64,000 nt of DNA from Erysipelotrichales bacterium (GTDB taxonomy: Bacteria; Bacillota_I; Bacilli_A; Erysipelotrichales; Erysipelotrichaceae). Of the stretch, positions 1 through 8,155 are shown piece after piece. The notes under the pieces were generated by a model. It had not been told where the DNA came from, did not search any database, and saw only the letters and a list, made by a program, of their open reading frames with translations. The stretch is from positions 42,064 to 106,063 of the forward strand of contig CAJTJP010000006.1 in NCBI GenBank assembly GCA_910576855.1, in the 5' to 3' direction. The first letter of the stretch is position 1; each line of letters opens with the position of its first letter. The translations under genes were made by a program, and so were the position numbers.

Positions 1-518
1 TTTTTATTCAATATCTCTGTTTTATTTTTATCTCTAAATTGTTTCGAACTTAAAACATACTTTTTCCCTTCAAATTCATTAAAGAAAAAAATATCTTTTA
101 ATTTTTTATTTTCAAGAGAATACCAATAATTGTCAACATTATCACTTGAATTGGTTTCTAAGATAACACCTAATACAAAATCAGTATCATATAATTCATT
201 ATGATATTCTAAAGCGATATGTGTGTATACATTAGGATAGCTACCGGATGGTCTAGCATATTTTCCGGTATCCGGATCAATTAAACATCTAGTGTAAGAA
301 GCCAAAGTCCTTCTGCCAGATCCAATTCTTGTAGCAGATGACGCTTTGTTGAAATCAGTATCACCGGTAAAGGCATATTTAATCGCATCAAGTACTGTTG
401 ATTTACCACATTCATTTTCACCGGTAATAAGAGATAAACTTTTTCCAATAGGGATAGTTTTATCGACAAACCCATACCAATTCAATAAATATACTTGTTT
501 AAGAAATATCTTACTCAT
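1..518 (-). CDS. jetC: JetC-like SMC/MukB-type ATPase, N-terminal part (truncated by window edge)
   Basis: The reading frame starts at the ATG at 518 and runs off the left edge with no stop, giving about 172 residues. It begins MSKIFLKQVYLLNWYGF and has a Walker A motif GENECGKST at residues 33-41, as in the head domain of RecF/SMC/MukB ATPases. Its start overlaps the end of jetB by 8 bases (ATGAGTAA), so the two are translationally coupled. Position after a JetA-like and a JetB-like gene identifies it as the SMC-like motor of a Wadjet (MksB/EptC) complex, which extrudes plasmid DNA so that the JetD nuclease can cut it. Coiled coil, signature motif, Walker B and jetD, if present, lie outside the window. 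Family assignment rests on motif plus operon order. Confidence 0.8.
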   Translation of the reverse strand, partial: MSKIFLKQVYLLNWYGFVDKTIPIGKSLSLITGENECGKSTVLDAIKYAFTGDTDFNKASSATRIGSGRRTLASYTRCLIDPDTGKYARPSGSYPNVYTHIALEYHNELYDTDFVLGVILETNSSDNVDNYWYSLENKKLKDIFFFNEFEGKKYVLSSKQFRDKNKTEILNK

Positions 519-1146
519 ACGAAATCCCCTCATTATCAATATCTTCTTCATATTCAATCCCATTTAAATCGGCTGTCATTTCTTTAACAACACTTAAAAA
601 CTGTTCTTTATCCATAGCAAACTGCAATGTTGGATAAAGCGTAATAACGGTATCTGATTTCATATCAGCTTCATTATAATTGATTAAACTAAATTTTTTA
701 AATGTTCTTAAAGCGTTTTTTAATTCATTTGGAGACATACTGATTGCATATTGTTTTTGCATATCAACAATATCTCCAAATTCAATATATGTTTCTTCAG
801 CTTTACCAAATCTTTCAAGAAATAACAACCACAAAACTAATAATGTAAGTACTTCATTGTTTGAAAAGGTAACATGACTAATTTTCTTCAAACCAATTGT
901 TTCTATATCAGCTTCATTTTGAATTAGCATTGCATATTTTAATTCATCATCTACGACAATGTCATATCCCATAATCTTCAAATAGCTTGAGATATCTACT
1001 CTATTAGAAGAATAAGAAAGGTAATCAAAAAGCATAGGATCCTTATCAGCTACAATAAAATTTGAATCCAGTAATTTTCTAACACATCTTTTAAACTTCA
1101 TTAATTCATCATCACGAAGTTTTTCTAAAAAATCGTAATATGCCAT
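511..1146 (-). CDS. jetB: JetB-like (MksE/kleisin-associated) Wadjet subunit
   Basis: A 211-residue protein without signal peptide or membrane segment, rich in Asp/Glu/Lys. The N-terminal part (MAYYDFLEKLRDDELMKFKR) and the middle (TLLVLWLLFLERFGKAEETY) look like helices of the winged-helix KITE-type subunits of MukE/MksE proteins. Start and stop are tied to the neighbours: its ATG overlaps the jetA stop by one base (TAATG) and its stop overlaps the jetC start. Size and place between a 465-residue protein and an SMC ATPase fit JetB of Wadjet; among known Wadjet types the lengths look most like the group with small JetB (type III-like), which is inference. No enzymatic motif is expected or seen. 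Confidence 0.72.
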   Translation of the reverse strand: MAYYDFLEKLRDDELMKFKRCVRKLLDSNFIVADKDPMLFDYLSYSSNRVDISSYLKIMGYDIVVDDELKYAMLIQNEADIETIGLKKISHVTFSNNEVLTLLVLWLLFLERFGKAEETYIEFGDIVDMQKQYAISMSPNELKNALRTFKKFSLINYNEADMKSDTVITLYPTLQFAMDKEQFLSVVKEMTADLNGIEYEEDIDNEGISYE

Positions 1147-2543
1147 TATTCTTTCCTCCTGACTACCATGTTTGAAATAGATGCCACAGCAGTTTTTTCA
1201 TATCCTTCATCAAGTTCAACAGTATATTCAAACGCTTCTTCTCCTGAGTAAATGAATGCTGAAGCAAACATCAATGCCTCTTCCTTATTCTTTACATATG
1301 TACTTTTTATAAACGGTAAATTTGTTTCTTTCAACATCAACCTAAAGAAGTCATTTGTTCTTTCTATTGAATATGGGTTTATTGAATTCTCCAATAATTC
1401 TTCCGTAATACGCTTTTTCTCTTCCTCTGTCCAATCAACAACTTCAACAGCGGTAGAACCGGTATTTATAATCTGTCGTCTGTTCTTTTGATATGATTTT
1501 CTTGAAATATACTTTTGAGAACCAATATCAACACAATTTTTTAACGCGTCAATAATTGTTTCTTTTTCATTATCACTTATTTCTTTAATTCTTGTTAGTA
1601 TTGTATCAATAGATGATTGTAAATTCATTCCGTTACTTGTAACTAATCTGATTCTCATGCTGGCTAATCGATAGTACTTATTGATCCTTTCATCAATCAG
1701 CTCCATATTTTCCGGGTATTCAATTGAAATGTAGTAATATATTTCATCAATATACTTCGTCATCAAATCTTTTGATTCTTCAAATTTTACCTGCATTCGT
1801 TCACTATATTCTTTTACTGCTACTTCAAATAATGAATCGTTCTTAAATTTCCGCAATTGATCTGATATACCCTTCAAAACAGATGGAATTAATCCATTAT
1901 TTTTCATATAGAAATAATCTGTAAAAAATTTATCTAAAAACTGATCCCCAAGTAAATAATTTCCCATACTAGAAAAATCGTTAATTTCTGTAATCTGACC
2001 AAGGATAATTGAAATACTGTCTTTTAAATCCAGAACTTCATTTTTAAGTTCTGCTTCATCATCCATTAACGGCACAATTACTGAAGAAAATGGTCTGTCT
2101 TTTCGCACTGAATTTTCACTATAAGTACTTTGAAGAATTTCATACATAGATAAAATTCTGTTAGAAATTGCTGCATCATTTTTTCTATTACTGATATGAT
2201 TTAAAAAATCAATTATTCTTCTACAGTTAGAAGTTATATTTGTAATATATTCTCCGTTTCTTCCCAATTCCGGTTTTGATAACCATCCACATTCTCTGAA
2301 TTTCCGAATAATTTTTACAGAATCTCTATCATCATACTCAAAATCAGTATCATCATTTTTTACATGATACTGTTTATTACTAAGATACATTTCAAGCAGA
2401 TCTTTTACATTCGTTTCGTAAAGAACCGGTGTTGATTTTGAATACTCAATTAATTCTGTAATACATTCGAAATAAATTCTCTTATTTATGCCGGTAAGAG
2501 GATTAAAAAATTTTTCGTTTCTTAACGTTTCAAATATATTCAT
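1146..2543 (-). CDS. jetA: JetA-like (MksF/kleisin) Wadjet subunit
   Basis: A 465-residue protein, first gene of the three-gene Wadjet-like operon. The start chosen is the ATG at 2543 (MNIFETLRNEKFFNPLTG), 8 bases after a GAGG ribosome binding site; an upstream GTG at 2552 lies in that site. The N-terminal third resembles the winged-helix region of MukF/MksF kleisins, followed by long alpha-helical stretches (roughly residues 150-350) and a short basic C-terminus ending MVVRRKE. In Wadjet, JetA links the head domains of the JetC dimer and holds JetB. No signal peptide, membrane segment or catalytic motif is visible. The assignment depends on length and neighbours more than on a diagnostic motif. 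Confidence 0.7.
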   Translation of the reverse strand: MNIFETLRNEKFFNPLTGINKRIYFECITELIEYSKSTPVLYETNVKDLLEMYLSNKQYHVKNDDTDFEYDDRDSVKIIRKFRECGWLSKPELGRNGEYITNITSNCRRIIDFLNHISNRKNDAAISNRILSMYEILQSTYSENSVRKDRPFSSVIVPLMDDEAELKNEVLDLKDSISIILGQITEINDFSSMGNYLLGDQFLDKFFTDYFYMKNNGLIPSVLKGISDQLRKFKNDSLFEVAVKEYSERMQVKFEESKDLMTKYIDEIYYYISIEYPENMELIDERINKYYRLASMRIRLVTSNGMNLQSSIDTILTRIKEISDNEKETIIDALKNCVDIGSQKYISRKSYQKNRRQIINTGSTAVEVVDWTEEEKKRITEELLENSINPYSIERTNDFFRLMLKETNLPFIKSTYVKNKEEALMFASAFIYSGEEAFEYTVELDEGYEKTAVASISNMVVRRKE

Positions 2544-2596
2544 AAATATCACCTCAGTCCCCTATTTATTACAAATAATAAATTCCCATCAAATAC

Positions 2597-2617
2597 AGTG
2601 TATATGGAAGATACACT
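2597..2617. promoter_or_regulatory. Perfect 7-bp inverted repeat upstream of jetA
   Basis: AGTGTAT and ATACACT are separated by 7 bases, about 55 bases upstream of the jetA start. It has no T-run, so it is not a terminator, and it sits where an operator for the jet operon would be. No clear -35/-10 pair stands out beside it. The function is inference. Confidence 0.35.
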
Positions 2618-2672
2618 CTATTCTGAATTAATTTCGCGCATAACACCGTTTTATCAAGGAATCCTCATAAAT

Positions 2673-3422
2673 TTACCGTGATAAATCTTCATTATATTTT
2701 GAGCTTTGCCGTGATTGTTCTTGATCCATATCAATAAAATCATGGATTCTTTCTTTCTCTTTTGATTGCAGTTGGTCAAACATTTCGGCTAATCCATCTA
2801 TATCATTATTTTCCATCAGACTCAAATAATATTTCCGTGATTCAAAAGGAATTACAACCGGTACCTGATTATCTGAAAGCAAAATATAATTTATCATAAG
2901 TCGTCCGGTGCGCCCGTTCCCGTCCGGATAAGGATGTATATTTTCATAATCTAAATGCATATTTGCAATGTCTTTCATACTGAATTTAGATTGAAACAAC
3001 ACATTATATCGTTCATAAAATTCATTCATAATATCTCCCAAATCTTTAGGCAACGGAAACTTCTTTTCAGATCCTCTTATACGAATTAATCCCATTCTGT
3101 ATCCACCGACAAACATAATATTATGATTGATTATCTGATTAATCTCTGTTAAAAAAGATTCATCCATGCAGAATTTTCCTGATTCAACTCGATCAATAAT
3201 CTTATTTAAAGCATATTTATGATTGATAGCCTCGTAAATTTCTTTAGCTTCTGCCTGTTCAATTTTACTATGTTTATTATCAAATAAAAGGGCATATGTT
3301 TCTGCAAAACTTAATGTACTTCCTTCTATGGCATTACTATGATAAGTACTTCTTGATATAAAATCTTCAAAGTAGATTTTTGATTTTTTCAAAACGTCTA
3401 ATATTTTCATTTGATTTACCAT
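2673..3422 (-). CDS. Fic-family AMP-transferase with N-terminal inhibitory motif
   Basis: A 249-residue Fic-domain protein. The catalytic motif HPYPDGNGRTGR is at residues 163-174 (consensus HxFx(D/E)GNGRxxR with Tyr in place of Phe), so the base His and nucleotide-binding Gly/Arg are intact. An SNAIEG segment at residues 29-34 fits the (S/T)xxxE(G/N) inhibitory motif that blocks the ATP site in class II Fic proteins. A hydrophilic tail follows. The start at 3422 (MVNQMKIL) is preferred because it follows AGAGAGGTG, and an extended -10 box lies inside the longer frame that begins at 3482. It is likely a cytoplasmic enzyme adding AMP to a target hydroxyl; the target is unknown. It lies beside the Wadjet operon but has its own promoter, so a shared defence role is only suggested. 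Confidence 0.9.
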   Translation of the reverse strand: MVNQMKILDVLKKSKIYFEDFISRSTYHSNAIEGSTLSFAETYALLFDNKHSKIEQAEAKEIYEAINHKYALNKIIDRVESGKFCMDESFLTEINQIINHNIMFVGGYRMGLIRIRGSEKKFPLPKDLGDIMNEFYERYNVLFQSKFSMKDIANMHLDYENIHPYPDGNGRTGRLMINYILLSDNQVPVVIPFESRKYYLSLMENNDIDGLAEMFDQLQSKEKERIHDFIDMDQEQSRQSSKYNEDLSR

Positions 3423-3450
3423 ATTAATCACACACCTCTCTATTTTATTC

Positions 3451-3466
3451 ATTATATCATATGATA
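3451..3466 (-). promoter_or_regulatory. Extended -10 promoter and palindrome for the Fic gene
   Basis: On the minus strand TGATATAAT (3451-3459) is a perfect extended -10 box about 30 bases before the Fic start codon. A 12-bp palindrome TATCATATGATA (3455-3466) overlaps its upstream side and could be an operator. The -35 region is weak, as is common with extended -10 promoters. Confidence 0.6.
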
Positions 3467-3487
3467 AATTATATTTCATCAATTAAA

Positions 3488-3577
3488 TTACGTGCAAGAA
3501 GGAATTAGAATATTTAATTCATCAATCTCTGCTTCGTCTAGAATGTCAATCATTAATCCGGCCATTGCTCCAAACAT
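3488..3577 (-). CDS. Possible 29-residue peptide or gene remnant
   Basis: A short frame beginning MFGAMAGLMIDILDEAEIDE and ending PSCT, with AAAGG 8 bases before its ATG. It is acidic and helix-like and resembles the tail end of a longer gene, but I recognise no family. It lies in the 380-base gap between the Fic gene and rpsI, which otherwise holds only the rpsI terminator and short GTTACGTTA repeats near 3695-3715. Confidence 0.2.
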   Translation of the reverse strand: MFGAMAGLMIDILDEAEIDELNILIPSCT

Positions 3578-3799
3578 TTTGCTTTTCAACCTTTTTCAAT
3601 AAAAAGCTCTTTAATACACAAACTCGCATATTTATTATGTATTTGATAAAAGAAAAAATGTCGGCAATAATTACACCAAAAACTACGCAAGTAAGTTACG
3701 TTAGTGTTACGTTAATTCTAAAGTAAGTCTTTTCACCCAATGTCACCAACTTTTTATGCTCGGTCCCTCTCCTTTTAAATATAACTATCAGTAACAAAT

Positions 3800-3827
3800 A
3801 AAAAGCCCCATAAAATGGGACTTTTTG
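3800..3827 (-). terminator. Terminator of the rplM-rpsI operon
   Basis: Minus-strand hairpin with an 11-bp stem (AAAAGTCCCAT / ATGGGGCTTTT, one G-T pair), a TTT loop and a T-run, 34 bases after the rpsI stop. Confidence 0.9.
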
Positions 3828-3860
3828 ATACTTCGATAAATTTTGTAATAAACGTATAAA

Positions 3861-4265
3861 TTAACGTTTTGAGAACTGAGGTGCACGACGTGCTGCCTTC
3901 AAACCGTATTTCTTACGCTCTTTCATACGAGGATCACGAGTAACAAAGCCCGCTGCTTTTAACGCAGGGCGATAATCTGCACTCGCTTCAATCAATGCAC
4001 GAGTAATACCGTGACGCATTGCACCGGCCTGACCGGTATAACCGCCGCCCTTAACATTGATCTTAATATCAAACTGATTTAAAGTCTCTGTCAATTCTAA
4101 CGGGGAACGCACAACCATACGCAATGTTTCCAACGGCAAATACTCATCTAAGGTTTTACCGTTAACAGTAATGCTTCCCTTGCCCGGAGTCATGAACACA
4201 CGGGCAACAGAGGTTTTACGGCGTCCTGTACCATTGTAAGTTACTGTATTTTTCTTCGCTGCCAT
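3861..4265 (-). CDS. rpsI: Small ribosomal subunit protein S9
   Basis: A 134-residue protein (family about 130). It starts [22 protein letters not shown], contains [15 protein letters not shown] typical of S9, and ends in the basic tail [16 protein letters not shown] whose terminal Ser-Lys-Arg contacts P-site tRNA. It lies 14 bases after rplM with an AGGAGG-type site, in the conserved L13-S9 operon, followed directly by a terminator. Confidence 0.98.
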   Translation of the reverse strand: MAAKKNTVTYNGTGRRKTSVARVFMTPGKGSITVNGKTLDEYLPLETLRMVVRSPLELTETLNQFDIKINVKGGGYTGQAGAMRHGITRALIEASADYRPALKAAGFVTRDPRMKERKKYGLKAARRAPQFSKR

Positions 4266-4279
4266 ATTTTCATTCCTCC

Positions 4280-4714
4280 TTACTTAATAACCAGCTCAAC
4301 CGGCTTCTGTGCTGCATGCGGATGCTCGCTGCCCTTATATACAAATAAGTGCTTACGCTGAACATCGCCTAATCTTGTGTGAGGCAACATACCGTAAATC
4401 GCTCTTTCGACCCATTCAACAGTATAGTTTTCCTTCATCGTACGCGCTGTACGTACACGCATACCGCCTGCATAACCGGAATGGTTATAATACTTTTTAC
4501 CATCCAGCTTATTGCCGGTCATCTCAATTTTATCCGCATTGATTACGATTACATAATCACCGCAATCAACGTTCGGTGTATAAGTAGGTTTGTTCTTTCC
4601 TCTTAATACTGACGCTACTTCAGTTGCTAAACGTCCTAAAGTTTTACCGGTCCCGTCTACAACGTACCAAGTACGCTCTACTTCTGCCGGCTTAATAAAT
4701 GTTGTTTGACGCAT
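4280..4714 (-). CDS. rplM: Large ribosomal subunit protein L13
   Basis: A 144-residue protein with the usual L13 opening [20 protein letters not shown] and the family segments [20 protein letters not shown] and [12 protein letters not shown]. The ATG at 4714 is chosen because AGGAAAGG lies 9 bases upstream; the ATG at 4723 abuts that site. It is the first gene of rplM-rpsI and is preceded by an L13-type leader and a strong promoter, so the operon is probably autoregulated by L13. Confidence 0.98.
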   Translation of the reverse strand: MRQTTFIKPAEVERTWYVVDGTGKTLGRLATEVASVLRGKNKPTYTPNVDCGDYVIVINADKIEMTGNKLDGKKYYNHSGYAGGMRVRTARTMKENYTVEWVERAIYGMLPHTRLGDVQRKHLFVYKGSEHPHAAQKPVELVIK

Positions 4715-4767
4715 AATATTCATCCTTTCCTAAGTAGTTTCCGGGGCTACATAGGCATTTAAAGCCG
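4715..4767 (-). promoter_or_regulatory. L13-type mRNA leader (autoregulatory element)
   Basis: The transcript upstream of rplM forms two hairpins: GGC-TTTAAAT-GCC, then CCTA-T-GTAG with loop CCCCGGAAA and CTAC-T-TAGG. The second ends in the rplM ribosome binding site. Sequence and position agree with the L13 leader of Bacillota, a ribosomal-protein autoregulation motif. Confidence 0.8.
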
Positions 4768-4773
4768 TTTATA

Positions 4774-4802
4774 ATTGTACTGTTTTATTGCCTTAAAGTC
4801 AA
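4774..4802 (-). promoter_or_regulatory. Promoter of rplM-rpsI
   Basis: Minus strand TTGACT (4797-4802), 17-base spacer, TACAAT (4774-4779). The predicted RNA start near 4767 is where the L13 leader begins. Confidence 0.85.
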
Positions 4803-5019
4803 TAGAAACTTCATAAAATTAACAACAAGATAATAAATCATAGCTGATTCTGTTGATCATCGCCGATACATCATGCTTCACGTCCCCCAACAACCACTAT
4901 TATCCGATCTGTTCAAAAGTCAAATATATCCCCTGTAAAGTATATAAAAACAAGCATCCACCCCTTGACATCATTCATTTAACTCCGCTTATAATTCGCT
5001 TCTTCAACTTTGAAGGCAC

Positions 5020-5050
5020 AAAAAAAGAAACTCATGACCTCATGAATTCC
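5020..5050 (-). terminator. Terminator of the 98-residue gene
   Basis: Minus-strand hairpin GGAATTCATGA / TCATGAGTTTC with a very short loop, followed by seven T residues, just after the stop at 5061. The rest of the 4803-5060 gap shows only a + strand TTGACA/TATAAT pair with a 19-base spacer and no gene behind it. Confidence 0.85.
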
Positions 5051-5060
5051 TTTTCATCGA

Positions 5061-5357
5061 TTATTTATTTACGTCTGCCCACTTTTTACGCTGGGGGCTT
5101 AAGTTATCTACATAATAGCGAACAGTTAAAGTACCTGCACACTTGCTTTTGTTTTTAGGCTCTACAACGAAATAATCACCCTCAAGCATCGCATCCATCA
5201 TACCCTTGCAGCAGGTATTTAAATTCTTTACACCGGGTTCGCATTCCTCTAAGAAATCCTTCGCATTTACTTCAATATAAAGCCACTGCTTATCATGTGC
5301 TTCAACCTTTTTACCCTGTAATCTTTCTACATAATCATTCATTGTCATCTTGTTCAT
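5061..5357 (-). CDS. Small conserved-looking protein of unknown function
   Basis: A 98-residue soluble protein starting MNKMTMNDYVERLQGKKVEA, with no signal peptide or membrane segment. It has three Cys (a CC pair in LNTCCKGMMDAMLEGDY and one in KSKCAGTLTVRYYVD) and a basic end. The alternation of helix and strand suggests a small alpha-beta fold. AAAGGAG lies 7 bases before the ATG, and it has its own promoter and terminator, so it is a monocistronic gene. I do not recognise the family. Confidence 0.75.
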   Translation of the reverse strand: MNKMTMNDYVERLQGKKVEAHDKQWLYIEVNAKDFLEECEPGVKNLNTCCKGMMDAMLEGDYFVVEPKNKSKCAGTLTVRYYVDNLSPQRKKWADVNK

Positions 5358-5387
5358 ATTATCACTCCTTTACCTTTATGCAAGCCT

Positions 5388-5415
5388 ATTATAACATGGA
5401 TATTTCGTTTCGCAA
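5388..5415 (-). promoter_or_regulatory. Promoter of the 98-residue gene
   Basis: Minus strand TTGCGA (5410-5415), 16-base spacer, extended -10 TGTTATAAT (TATAAT at 5388-5393), about 35 bases before the ATG. The remaining 5416-5530 stretch is AT-rich with no feature I can name. Confidence 0.75.
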
Positions 5416-5531
5416 AGTTTTTATGTAATTATTTTCATATTTTATTACGTAACTGCTTACATATATCTAAAAAGCATATCATTCATGATATTATACATTA
5501 TACACCGTAATAAAACGTAGATTTTGTCGAT

Positions 5532-5589
5532 AAAAAAAGCAGTATCGATAAATACTGAAAATGTTTCAAGCATTCGATTTCATACTGCT
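5532..5589 (-). terminator. Terminator of the pullulanase gene
   Basis: Minus-strand AGCAGTAT (5582-5589) pairs with ATACTGCT (5537-5545 region), followed by a T7 run. An inner hairpin AGTAT-TTATCG-ATACT next to the same T-run is an alternative fold. Confidence 0.8.
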
Positions 5590-5599
5590 CTGCAGCGAC

Positions 5600-7720
5600 T
5601 TATTTATGTTCTTTCACCAATACAATCGTACTGATCGCATCAATCTGTATTTCATGAAGCAAATCGCGATTGCACTTCGCATTATAATAAAGCAATTCAT
5701 AAGGCTGTTCAAAGCGATAATGAAATTGTTCATGCGTCGGATTAAAGAAAATCAACATGCTTTCTTTTTCATCCTTGATTTCATAAATCAACACCTTGCG
5801 ATCTATGTCATGATAAAAAACATGAGCTCTTATCTCATCGGCAGTGGCATATCGCAATACACTGTGTTCCTTGCGTATTTGAATCAATGCCTTTGTTGTC
5901 TCAACGATTTCGCTGTAGCGATCCTTACGCTCATAATCAAGCTTATTGATTTCATCTGAATCATTATATGTGTTGCCCTTACCATGCTTTGTTCGGGCAA
6001 ACTCTTGACCGCTGTGGATAAACGGTATTCCCTGTGCTAAAAGCACTGCCGCAATGCACATCTTATGCCTTTGAATGCGTTTATCTCTTGTATCCTCTTT
6101 ACAGCACTCGCGAAGCTTGTCCCAGCACGTCATATTATCATGACATTCTACGTAATTAACGGCATGAGTGGGATTTTGAAACATCGGATAACCGTTATCA
6201 TTGATACAGCTTGCGGATAAGACATCCTTCATATAATCGATCAAATAGATTGCGCCGCTGCAGTAGCCCTTCGCATTGATTTCATATTCGCTCGTATTGC
6301 CCTTGACGATATCACGGAAGCGATCAGAGAAATGAGCAATCTGCGGCATCTGTGCTTGATTGGCGATACTGGCACGCGCTCCCTCATGCAGGAAGCAGGG
6401 CATATTCCAGCCTTCCCCATATACCATAAAATCTGAATTATATTCACGACACACGCTGCGTATTTCATTCATTGTCGCAATATCAAGAATTCCCATTAAA
6501 TCAAAACGAAGTCCGTCAATATGATAGGTTTTACATAGAAAACGGCATGTATCTACAATCAATTTACGGCACATTTTGCGTGTTGTATCGATATCATTGC
6601 CGCAAAAGCTGCCGTTGGAGAAATTCCCGTTGCCGTCCATTTGAAAATAATAGTTAGGAACCGTAAGTTGAAGCGCATTGGTATTCATATCATATACATG
6701 ATTGAATACGACATCAAGATTTACACGGATACCGTTTTTATGACATTCCTCTACAAGCTTGCTGAATTCAAACATTCGTGCATATGCACTTTGGGCATTG
6801 AGAGAAAAGCTACCTTCAAGACATCGCCATTGAACAGGATCATAGCCCCAATTATAAAACAATAACGGATAGTTTTCATCAACTGAACCAAAGTCAAGTA
6901 CCGGCATCAATTGAACATGGGTGATTCCTAAGCTTTTCAAATAGGAAAAGCCGGTCAGTTTTTGTTTTGTCTCTGCATTTTCCTCACAGAAGCCTAAATA
7001 GCTTCCCGAATGCTCAACACCGATCCCTTTTTGAATCGTGAAATCCCGCACGCTTGTCTCGTAAATGATCGCATCACAGTTGCTGTTCATCGGCGGAAGC
7101 TCATACACCTGCTGCTTGATTTTTCTGATATCTACTACTACGGAGTGCTTCGCATTCGCATCTGATGCAATTCCGTACGGATCGATTGTTTCCTTCCATT
7201 CTCCGTTGACTCTTATCAAATATTGATATTTGGCATTTTCCAGGTTATCTAACAGTGCATAACGAAAAACACCGCATTCGCTTCTTTGCATTTCATAATC
7301 CTGTATACTGCCGTTTTTTTCTATTTCCAGCTTTACTCGTGCGGCTGTCGGAGCCCATAAGGCAAAGCTTGTCTGTGTTTCGGAAAAGCTACAGCCTAAG
7401 TCATTGCCTTGATAATAGAATTCATCATCAAAGCGTTCGGTTTTTGTGATAGCCGCATATTCCAATACCGCTTCTCGCGCAAACTGATGAACCACGTAAT
7501 ATTCATTGCCTATCACAATCGGGTTTGGAATAGACAGTGTATATTTAATATAATTATTTTGTGTTTGTTCGACGGATTGAATGGTTAAATCCTGAATATT
7601 ACCGAAGCTGTCCTTTAAATGAAAGTAGTTGCTGACTCCGCCGTAGCTGTCTCTTGAAAAGAATACAGTTATTCTGTCATAGTCATCTAAATAAGCTTCA
7701 TAGTAAGTATGTTGTCGCAT
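5600..7720 (-). CDS. pulA: Type I pullulanase (GH13)
   Basis: A 706-residue cytoplasmic enzyme (no signal peptide), the usual length of intracellular type I pullulanases, which cut alpha-1,6 branches of glycogen-like glucans. A CBM48-like domain occupies about residues 95-195 (CSFSETQTSFALWAPTAARV), followed by a GH13 barrel. Diagnostic residues: YNWGYDP at 289-295, the pullulanase signature; DVVFNH at 336-341; nucleophile Asp407 in LRFD; acid Glu436 in YGEGW; Asp528 in CHDN. The start follows AAAGGTGATAAT. It stands alone between its own promoter and terminator, with no other glycogen gene nearby. Confidence 0.95.
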   Translation of the reverse strand: MRQHTYYEAYLDDYDRITVFFSRDSYGGVSNYFHLKDSFGNIQDLTIQSVEQTQNNYIKYTLSIPNPIVIGNEYYVVHQFAREAVLEYAAITKTERFDDEFYYQGNDLGCSFSETQTSFALWAPTAARVKLEIEKNGSIQDYEMQRSECGVFRYALLDNLENAKYQYLIRVNGEWKETIDPYGIASDANAKHSVVVDIRKIKQQVYELPPMNSNCDAIIYETSVRDFTIQKGIGVEHSGSYLGFCEENAETKQKLTGFSYLKSLGITHVQLMPVLDFGSVDENYPLLFYNWGYDPVQWRCLEGSFSLNAQSAYARMFEFSKLVEECHKNGIRVNLDVVFNHVYDMNTNALQLTVPNYYFQMDGNGNFSNGSFCGNDIDTTRKMCRKLIVDTCRFLCKTYHIDGLRFDLMGILDIATMNEIRSVCREYNSDFMVYGEGWNMPCFLHEGARASIANQAQMPQIAHFSDRFRDIVKGNTSEYEINAKGYCSGAIYLIDYMKDVLSASCINDNGYPMFQNPTHAVNYVECHDNMTCWDKLRECCKEDTRDKRIQRHKMCIAAVLLAQGIPFIHSGQEFARTKHGKGNTYNDSDEINKLDYERKDRYSEIVETTKALIQIRKEHSVLRYATADEIRAHVFYHDIDRKVLIYEIKDEKESMLIFFNPTHEQFHYRFEQPYELLYYNAKCNRDLLHEIQIDAISTIVLVKEHK

Positions 7721-7735
7721 ATTATCACCTTTAAT

Positions 7736-7744
7736 AGTATAGCA
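7736..7744 (-). promoter_or_regulatory. Extended -10 promoter of pulA
   Basis: Minus strand TGCTATACT, a TGnTATACT extended -10, 15-25 bases before the pulA ribosome binding site; no good -35. The 7745-7888 stretch upstream contains no gene or repeat that I can see. Confidence 0.55.
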
Positions 7745-7888
7745 TAAACAGCATGGAAACTCACATATTTTTCCTGTTGTTTCGGAAATCTTTTGGGTTG
7801 AGAGGATTAGTTTTTTATTTTACGAATGATAGAACTCGAGCGTGCGGAACAGGTAATCTGCAGTAATAACCTGATTGGTCTTATGTAA

Positions 7889-7913
7889 GAAAAAAACGAG
7901 TTGCCTCGTTTTT
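7889..7913 (-). terminator. Terminator of the stand-alone Rpn tail gene
   Basis: Minus-strand AACGAG-GCAA-CTCGTT with a GNRA-type loop and a T7 run. The same hairpin follows the plus-strand Rpn gene at 17965-17988, showing that gene end and terminator moved or diverged together. Confidence 0.85.
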
Positions 7914-8121
7914 ATCTGTCAGATTGAATCATTGCTTTTACAGCTTTTTCTACCTCGGGACGAATGGCTTTATCAATATCAGCCATGTCCAGTACTTCGC
8001 TCATGCTTTTATTCGTTGTTTTCATTAGGCTGATTACTATGCTGCTTGCCATTTGGATTTGTCCTTCTAAGTGGCCTTTTTCAATGCCTTTATCCATAAT
8101 GCCTTGTGATAAATTACACAC
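7912..8121 (-). CDS. Stand-alone Rpn C-terminal protein (RpnS-like)
   Basis: A 69-residue frame from the GTG at 8121 (an ATG at 8157 opens an 81-residue version but overlaps the -10 box). It equals the C-terminal end of the Rpn nuclease at 16920-17966: the shared stretch runs from GQIQMASSIVISLMKTTNKS to EKAVKAM and differs at only a few positions. The nuclease domain is absent. An extended -10 box, an SD-like CGGAG with 9-base spacing, and a terminator make it look expressed and not merely a fragment. In E. coli, intragenic RpnS proteins made from Rpn gene ends block the toxicity of the full-length RpnL; this gene may be a free-standing version. A simple decayed remnant is the alternative. 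Confidence 0.6.
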   Translation of the reverse strand: MCNLSQGIMDKGIEKGHLEGQIQMASSIVISLMKTTNKSMSEVLDMADIDKAIRPEVEKAVKAMIQSDR

Positions 8122-8155
8122 GCCCTTCATCTCCGTTTCTATTGCTCTTGTCATC

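Noticed and set aside
4965..4995. Plus-strand TTGACA and TATAAT pair
   Set aside because: The spacer is 19 bases and no plus-strand gene or RNA follows; it runs into the terminator of the minus-strand gene.
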